A stretch of DNA of 64,000 bases. Source: Pholiota molesta (lineage: Eukaryota; Basidiomycota; Agaricomycetes; Agaricales; Strophariaceae). Within the stretch, counting starts at the first letter, position 1, and the number at the start of each line of letters is the position of its first letter. Shown piece by piece: positions 58,319 through 64,000 of the stretch. The DNA lies in contig JACGCK010000036.1 in the NCBI GenBank assembly GCA_014925825.1, forward strand, positions 124,001-188,000, in the 5' to 3' direction. The translations under genes and the position numbers were made by a program. The notes beneath the pieces are model-generated. The model made no database searches and had not been told where the DNA came from. It worked only from the letters and a program-made list of their open reading frames with translations.

Positions 58319-60390
58319 ATGTACCAACGAGATTCTCGAGCAGGTGGATTCCTAGGAGGCGATCGTGTCTCTGGACAGGACATTCGCGACCAAAATGGTG
58401 CGTCGTGCTGATTTGTGGATCGCATACTATCTGCCGTGTCTCATACCGTCGCCTTGCATATCAGTGCTCGCTGCCCAGTCCATCGCAAATGTCGTAAAAA
58501 GCTCACTAGGGCCCATGGGATTGGATAAAATGCTGGTGGACAACATCGGAGTGCGTTCTCTATACCGTCGACGTTTTGGATGTCAAATGCTGAACGAAGT
58601 TCCTTACCTCTGTAGGAAGTGACGATCTCAAACGACGGTGCCACCATCCTCTCGATGCTCGCAGTCGAACATCCCGCTGGTAAAATTTTTGTCGATCTCG
58701 CGCAGAAGCAGGATAAGGAGGTCGGCGATGGAACGACGTCGGTGGTCATCATCGCGGCGGAACTCCTGCGCAGGGCGAACGAGCTCGTCAAGGCCAAGAT
58801 CCACCCAACGACTATCATCACTGGCTACCGTATGGCGTGCAAAGAGGCTGTCAAGTTCATGCAAGAACAGCTTAGTATCAAGGTCGAGTCGCTTGGAAGG
58901 GAGGCGCTGATCAATGTGGCGAAGACATCCATGTCTAGTAAAATCATCGGAAAGTACGCAGTCTTCAGAAAGCCTTTTCTAGTTGTGGTCAAAACTAATT
59001 TCTTTGCAGCGATGACGATTTCTTTGCGCCAATGGCTGTTGACGCTATGCAAGCGGTAAAATCTATCAATCTTCGAGGCGATATCAAATATCCTGTTAAG
59101 GCCGTCAACGTCTTGAAAGCACATGGAAAGGCTGCTCGGGAATCTATCTTTGTGAAGGGTTATGCTCTCAATTGCACAGTTGCCAGCCAAGGTATGATCC
59201 TCTACAACTTGGAAATGAATATAGGAGTGAATCTTTTCACAGCGATGAAGAAGCGAATTGTTGGCGCCAAAATTGCATGCTTAGACATCAACCTACAGAA
59301 GGCCCGCATGCAACTTGGTGTTCAGATCCTGGTAGAAGATCCTGAACAACTGGAGGAGATCCGCAAGAGGTACGCTAAAGGAAACACCATTGCTTTTGTG
59401 CTTTCATTCTCATTATATATGTTCTAGGGAAGCGGAAATCACACTCGAGAGAATACGTAAAATTCTGGCTGCCGGAGCTAATGTGGTTTGACCACCAAAG
59501 GAATTGATGATCTATGCCTCAAGGAGTTTGTCGAGGCTGGTGCCATGGCTGTCCGTCGGTGCAGGAAGGAGGATCTTCGTCGTATAGCCAAGCGACGGGA
59601 GGACAGCTGATTTCCAGCCTTGCCAACCTTGAAGGAGAAGAGACTTTGAAGCAAGCTACCTTGGTTATGCAGACGAGGTTGTTCAGGAGCGCATTTCAGA
59701 TGACGAACTCATCTTGATCAAGGGCACTAAAGTTGTGAGCTCGGCATCTATCATCCTTCGAGGAGCAAACGACTATCTCTTGGACGAAATGGAGAGGGCT
59801 TTGCACGATACCCTGTCGATCATCAAGCGCACGCTAGAGAGCGGATCGGTCGTGCCAGGTGGTGGTGCGGTGGAATCAGCTTTGAGCATTTACCTAGAAA
59901 ACTTTGCTACGACATTGGTTCGAAAACATCTCACTTTTTGGAAAGGAAATGTCGCTAATTAATTTCTACAGGGCTCAGGGAGCAATGGCTATTGCCGAAT
60001 TTGCGAGCGCTCTACTTGCTATCCCCAAGACTCTTGCCGTCAACGCCGCAAAAGATTCGACAGAACTTGTCGCCAAGCTACGGACTTATCATAATGCAGC
60101 TCAAAACGCTCCTGTCGGTGATCCCAAGAAAGCTCTGTTGCGATACGGTCTTGACCTCCTTGATGGCACTGTTCGCGACAACGTCACTGCTGGTGTCTTG
60201 GAGCCTACTATGAGCAAAGTGAAGAGTCTGAAGTCGGCATACGAGGCCGCGGTATCCCTGCTTCGCATTGACGATGCTATTCAATGTGTCCCCGGTAAGC
60301 ATCTGATGTCATTTAAATGTTCAGATATTGCGGAATACTCATTGCCTTTTATCAGAGCAACAAGGAGAGCCCGATCCTCACGGTCATTAG
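58319..60390 (+). CDS. TCP1: T-complex protein 1 subunit alpha (CCT1)
   Basis: The ATG at 58319 gives [20 protein letters not shown]. Exons (58319-58397, 58465-58550, 58616-58953, 59010-59191, 59243 onward) add [40 protein letters not shown], the chaperonin ATP motif [24 protein letters not shown] and [20 protein letters not shown]. They continue to [40 protein letters not shown] and [20 protein letters not shown]. The spliced end is [11 protein letters not shown] and TAG at 60388-60390. It is one of eight CCT/TRiC subunits that fold actin and tubulin in the cytosol. Three single bases seem missing (near 59488, 59591, 59646). The essential role makes decay unlikely. Confidence 0.94.
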
Positions 60391-60758
60391 ATTGATGCTG
60401 TACCACGATACATGGATGGCCTGCCTTTATGTAGAAAACAAAGACCTATTGATGATCAGAGACTTAATTGCCAATTGCTTGCAAATTACTGAAATAAAAA
60501 ACAAGGAGGGAGATGCAGGGATGTCGAGAGTGGCGCCCACTGACGCGTATGTGTCACGTGACGACGTGTTGCAGATCAACAGAGAATTATAATAGCAGCG
60601 GGGGTTGAGAACACTTTCTACGTCCTCGATATTCCTCCTCCGCCTTTTCTCTTGCTCCCCGCGCCGTCTCCGGGCTGACGCGCCGCCTGAAGCTTCAATT
60701 CCGAGGAAATATCTTACAGCTCACCCGCTCTATGTCATAAGCCCAACGCCCAGGAACA
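60391..60758. promoter_or_regulatory. Intergenic, CDC27 promoter
   Basis: This 368-bp gap lies between CCT1 and CDC27, both on the plus strand. It contains 'tcacgtgacg' near 60555, with a CACGTG E-box, and a C/T-rich leader at 60620-60680. Confidence 0.45.
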
Positions 60759-63678
60759 ATGCAGTCAGAGCCAACCCCGTCTTCTACCCATATCTATGCC
60801 AGCGCTTCCGGTCACTCATCTGGGCATGCCTCGACTCCGATCTTAAAAAGTCAGCCGTCTTTCATGCTGAAAGATATTTCGCCATGGATCGCACCAATCA
60901 TGAAGCGCGACATCTCTATGCCACTGCACTTCTTCGCGAAGGCCAGACGTATTCCGCCATGCATCTCGTGAACGGCCCCCTAGACGAGCAGTGCACAGGG
61001 TGCTTGGAGATAAGTCGAAGTGCTGCTCTGTGTTAGGCCGCCACCGACAGGCGCGTGATGCGCTCGAGGCGACGCTGCGCGACACAACCTACGTGTCTTC
61101 AGGTCCGTTTATAGTGCTTTGCTCCGTTGCCTCAATATTTTTGCTCATTATTGTATTTGGTTAGCGTCATCAAGCAGCAGGATATCGAAACCGTTTCCAG
61201 AAGAAGCTGCATTGCACTGTCGATCCGGCAGCACTGCGTTGAAAGGCAATCTTCCGGAGAAGGCGTCACGTAGTTTTGAGGATGCTCTAGCTCTCAATCC
61301 ATATATATGGGAGGCCTTTGAGGGCCTCTGCGCTCTCGGTGCGTGACTACGTGTACCTTCCAACACTACAGAAGCTGATATAATCAACCTAGGTCCGCGC
61401 CTGATGTTGATAAAATCTTTCCACCACGGCCTGTGCCCATCAAGCGCGTACCGCCAGAAGACATCCCACTAAAGTCGGCACCAGTAGCTACGGGTGCAGG
61501 GTTCTTTACGCCAGATCCAGGGAATGGCGGCAATCTATTCCGCACTTGGAAGCCAGAGATCAACCATCCGCAACCATTTCGAATGGCACCGCCAGTGGGT
61601 CCGCGAGACTCAATGTAAGTGACGTACATTATGGTATCACTTTGTTTCTCAAAAACATTCTGGCTTTCAGCGCAACGAACGACTCATTTTATCCGGTGGA
61701 TAATTCCTTTCAAGTCCATAGAACAAGTCGTTCGCAGCCTAACAATCTTAATTTGGCTCCGAACGTACCGCGACCGCTATCTTCCGCGGACGAGGCAGGA
61801 CCCGCACCCAAGAAATTGCGCTCTACTACATCCCAACCTGATGGCCTCAAAGCCAAGACGAGCAAGTCTAGCTCAGACGATCCCTTGAAAAAGGCACGCG
61901 CACGCCCGGCCTTGTCATTTGCTAACATCTTCTCATCTTCCGGTCGTCGTTCTCAGTCAACGACTTCCTCTAGGGCAAATCTCCTGCAAGGGAAAGGCAA
62001 TGCGCAAACTACTGCCGGCCATGTTGCCACACGGAGAAGTTCACGCCTCATCGGCGGAAACAACACTAATTTGAAACCCACTCAGACCTCCAAGGTATTA
62101 TGGCGTGTTCACTTGTTCATAATTTCCTAAACATCTAATATGGGCGGCCCTTTTCCGTGCTTCTTTAATTTACCAGCTTTCTACACGAGATCGACGGACA
62201 CGACAAACAATACATACACGAAACCGATCGACTGAATCCGATAAGGATGACGGTGTATTCCTTGCAGGAGAGGTCGCCTATCCACCATCCCCACCCTCTG
62301 TGGCCCTTTCACCCCGGTCCGAAGTCTCGCCATCACCCAGCAATTGGACATCTGCGCAAGAGCAACTTGCTCAAGAAGAATACGAGAGTGAGCAGGCTGA
62401 GCATTATATCTACGAGCTCGTCCGCCGTTTCGCTCGTGCGGCGCGGGCATTGTCGCTATACGACTGTAAGCTATGCCTTGATGAGCTAGAACTACTTCCG
62501 CATGTGCACCAACATTCATGTCTGGTTATCGCTATGGTGGGCAGGGCTCATTATGAGCAACAGGATTATGCGTCTGTGAGTCGTAATTGATACCGCTACT
62601 CGACTTCTGCTTATCTCTGACATTAAAACGAATGTAGGCCGAACGGGCATTCAAGACACTGCGGAAGGAAGAACCCTACCGGTTATGGGATATGGAGGTT
62701 TACTCTTCCCTTCTATGGCAACTTCAGCGCAGCGTTGAGCTGTCCTTCCTGGCTCAGGAGCTTCTCAATATCAGTCCCCAATCTCCTCAGGCCTGGATCA
62801 CGATTGGAAACCTGTTTTCCCTGCAAAAGGAGCGCCAGCAGGCATTGACATGCTTCAGACGTGCCGTGCAACTGGACCCGACCTGCGCCTACGCGTACAC
62901 ACTCAGCGGTCACGAGTCAATAGACGAAGACCTCGACAAAGCAATCAACTTCTTCCAGTCGGCGTTACGTGCGGATTCACGCCATTATAATGCATGGTAA
63001 TTTCACTGTCCCTTTTCAGGTTAGGAGCACGAGTTTTGCTTATCTTTGATATGATTCCACAGGTATGGCCTGGGAACTTGTTATCTGAGGATGAGTAAAA
63101 TACGCCTGGCGGAATACCACTTTCGAAAGGCAGCTGAGATCCATCCAAAGAACGCGGTCCTGTTGGGATGTGTTGGAATGGTACGTGATTCGTCATATCT
63201 ACTCAATCTAATTACTCTTTCGGAAACGCGATTCTGACGCTTCCGTTTGTTTGCCTTCGCCTTCGCAGGCTGTCGAACGTACTGGCGATCGCAGTGCGGC
63301 ACTTGACCTATTCAATGATGCCGTTCGACTTTCTCCGGACAACGCTTTGGTTCGTTATCGGAGAGCGAAAATATATATCGCGATGCGGAAATACTATGTG
63401 AGTCACTATGGCCCCTAGATAATAGGCTTTTTTGACACTTTATTTCTTCCCACCCTCAGAACGCAGTGGAAGACTTGGAGTACCTGAGAAATTCCACGCC
63501 GGAGGAGTCAAATGTCGTGTTCCAGCTGGCCAAGGTCTACCGACTCCTCGGAAACGTCCTCAAGTCGCAGCAGCTGCTTGCGGCTGCGCGCGACATCTCG
63601 CCCAAGAGTATGAGTAAGATCAAGAAACTGTTGAACACAGTGAAAGACGACGGGGGCGACGAGATGGACGAAGGATGA
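60759..63678 (+). CDS. CDC27: CDC27/APC3, anaphase-promoting complex TPR subunit
   Basis: The ATG at 60759 gives MQSEPTPSSTHIYA. A one-base break near 60800 leads to SLIWACLDSDLKKSAVFHAE and HLYATALLREGQTYSAMHLV, the N-terminal TPR dimerisation region. Further exons give FPEEAALHCRSGSTALKGNL and a Pro/Ser-rich loop (PVATGAGFFTPDPGNGGNLF). The C-terminal TPR array follows: LLNISPQSPQAWITIGNLFS, ALTCFRRAVQLDPTCAYAYT, FQSALRADSRHYNAWYGLGT, YHFRKAAEIHPKNAVLLGC, ALDLFNDAVRLSPDNALVRY and DLEYLRNSTPEESNVVFQLA. The gene ends at TGA 63676-63678. CDC27 anchors the coactivators Cdc20 and Cdh1 to the APC/C ubiquitin ligase. Repeat order and GHE-type sequence match fungal Cdc27. Confidence 0.93.
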
Positions 63679-64000
63679 CGCGAGGCGGCGCGAGATGGGT
63701 GATGCACGGACATTGCTATTTGTGGCGACATTTCTTGTACATATTACACTTTGCACGGATTAATTTCACTGTTGGACACCAGAGAATAGCAAAAAGTGGC
63801 GCCTTATCGTGCAAATGTACTAAGTGGCCCGGATCGGAGATGCGAATAGGGCCAGGGATGAACCGGGTTGGTTCGTGACGTGAGTCATGGGATTGTGTAT
63901 ATAAACGACCCAAGCCTGTCTCGCTCTCCACAATTGCACCCCCACCCCTCCCGAAGCCGCCATGTCTCTATAGCCCCTCGTCGTCCAGCCTCGTATCAGT
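63679..64000 (+). promoter_or_regulatory. Promoter and start of a further gene at the window edge
   Basis: A joined CRE/AP-1-like site 'tgacgtgagtca' lies at 63876-63887 and a TATA box 'tatataaa' at 63898-63905. A C-rich leader follows, then an ATG at 63962 in a good context (ccgccATGt). The frame meets TAG after three codons. The start is therefore a short upstream frame, or one more single-base loss has occurred here. The gene itself lies outside the window. Confidence 0.5.

Noticed and set aside
1..64000. Search for a multi-gene defence, secondary-metabolite or mobile-element system
   Set aside because: I found no transposase, reverse transcriptase, polyketide or peptide synthase, cytochrome P450 cluster or terminal repeats. 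The genes are mostly unrelated housekeeping genes in ordinary fungal order.

Overview
This window is nuclear DNA of a filamentous basidiomycete, most likely a mushroom-forming agaricomycete. The genes are dense and split by many 45-80 nt GT..AG introns. Intergenic gaps are short and often divergent or convergent. The protein families fit: a GH10 xylanase with an N-terminal fungal cellulose-binding module, an agaricomycete-type F-box protein, two DUF7330-like proteins, a KNR4/SMI1 protein, and single-copy eukaryotic housekeeping genes.

Layout. Positions 1-5750 hold no gene I can support, only a CA/CG-rich microsatellite and a ~90-98 bp minisatellite. At 5.7-13.7 kb an arginine-rich protein gene (minus) lies next to a decayed PhoD-phosphatase copy and then an intact 20-exon PhoD gene. 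At 15.1-20.3 kb are a KNR4/SMI1 homologue and an Msc7-like aldehyde dehydrogenase. At 20.6-28.8 kb are DCN1 (cullin neddylation), a small basic protein, CIA2 (cytosolic Fe-S assembly), two DUF7330-like proteins and RAD18. At 29-33 kb a GH10 xylanase relic precedes an intact-looking CBM1-GH10 xylanase. At 33.5-43.2 kb are a LACTB2-like hydrolase, a hypothetical gene, an F-box gene, a hairpin-forming tandem repeat and a linker-histone-fold protein. At 43.5-53.5 kb are CAP/Srv2, a mitochondrial GGQ release-factor-like protein, MZM1, histone H1, an EI24-like membrane protein, tRNA endonuclease subunit SEN34 and an IAH1-like esterase. At 54.3-63.7 kb are CDC25, CCT1 (TCP-1 alpha) and CDC27/APC3. 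The window ends in the promoter of a further gene.

The genes form no single pathway. Several touch cell-cycle and ubiquitin control (CDC25, CDC27, DCN1, RAD18, F-box). Two adjacent genes serve mitochondrial gene expression and respiration (release factor, MZM1). I found no convincing new multi-gene system.

The two strongest observations are these. First, the PhoD metal-binding motif is assembled from a run of tiny exons, one only 5 nt long. Second, short frame breaks, nearly all of one base at short homopolymers, recur in most conserved genes including essential ones. This points to consensus errors in the assembly rather than decay, and any annotation of this contig must allow for it. Gene spans below run from start codon to stop codon. 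Exon limits come from splice-site and family logic, without transcripts.
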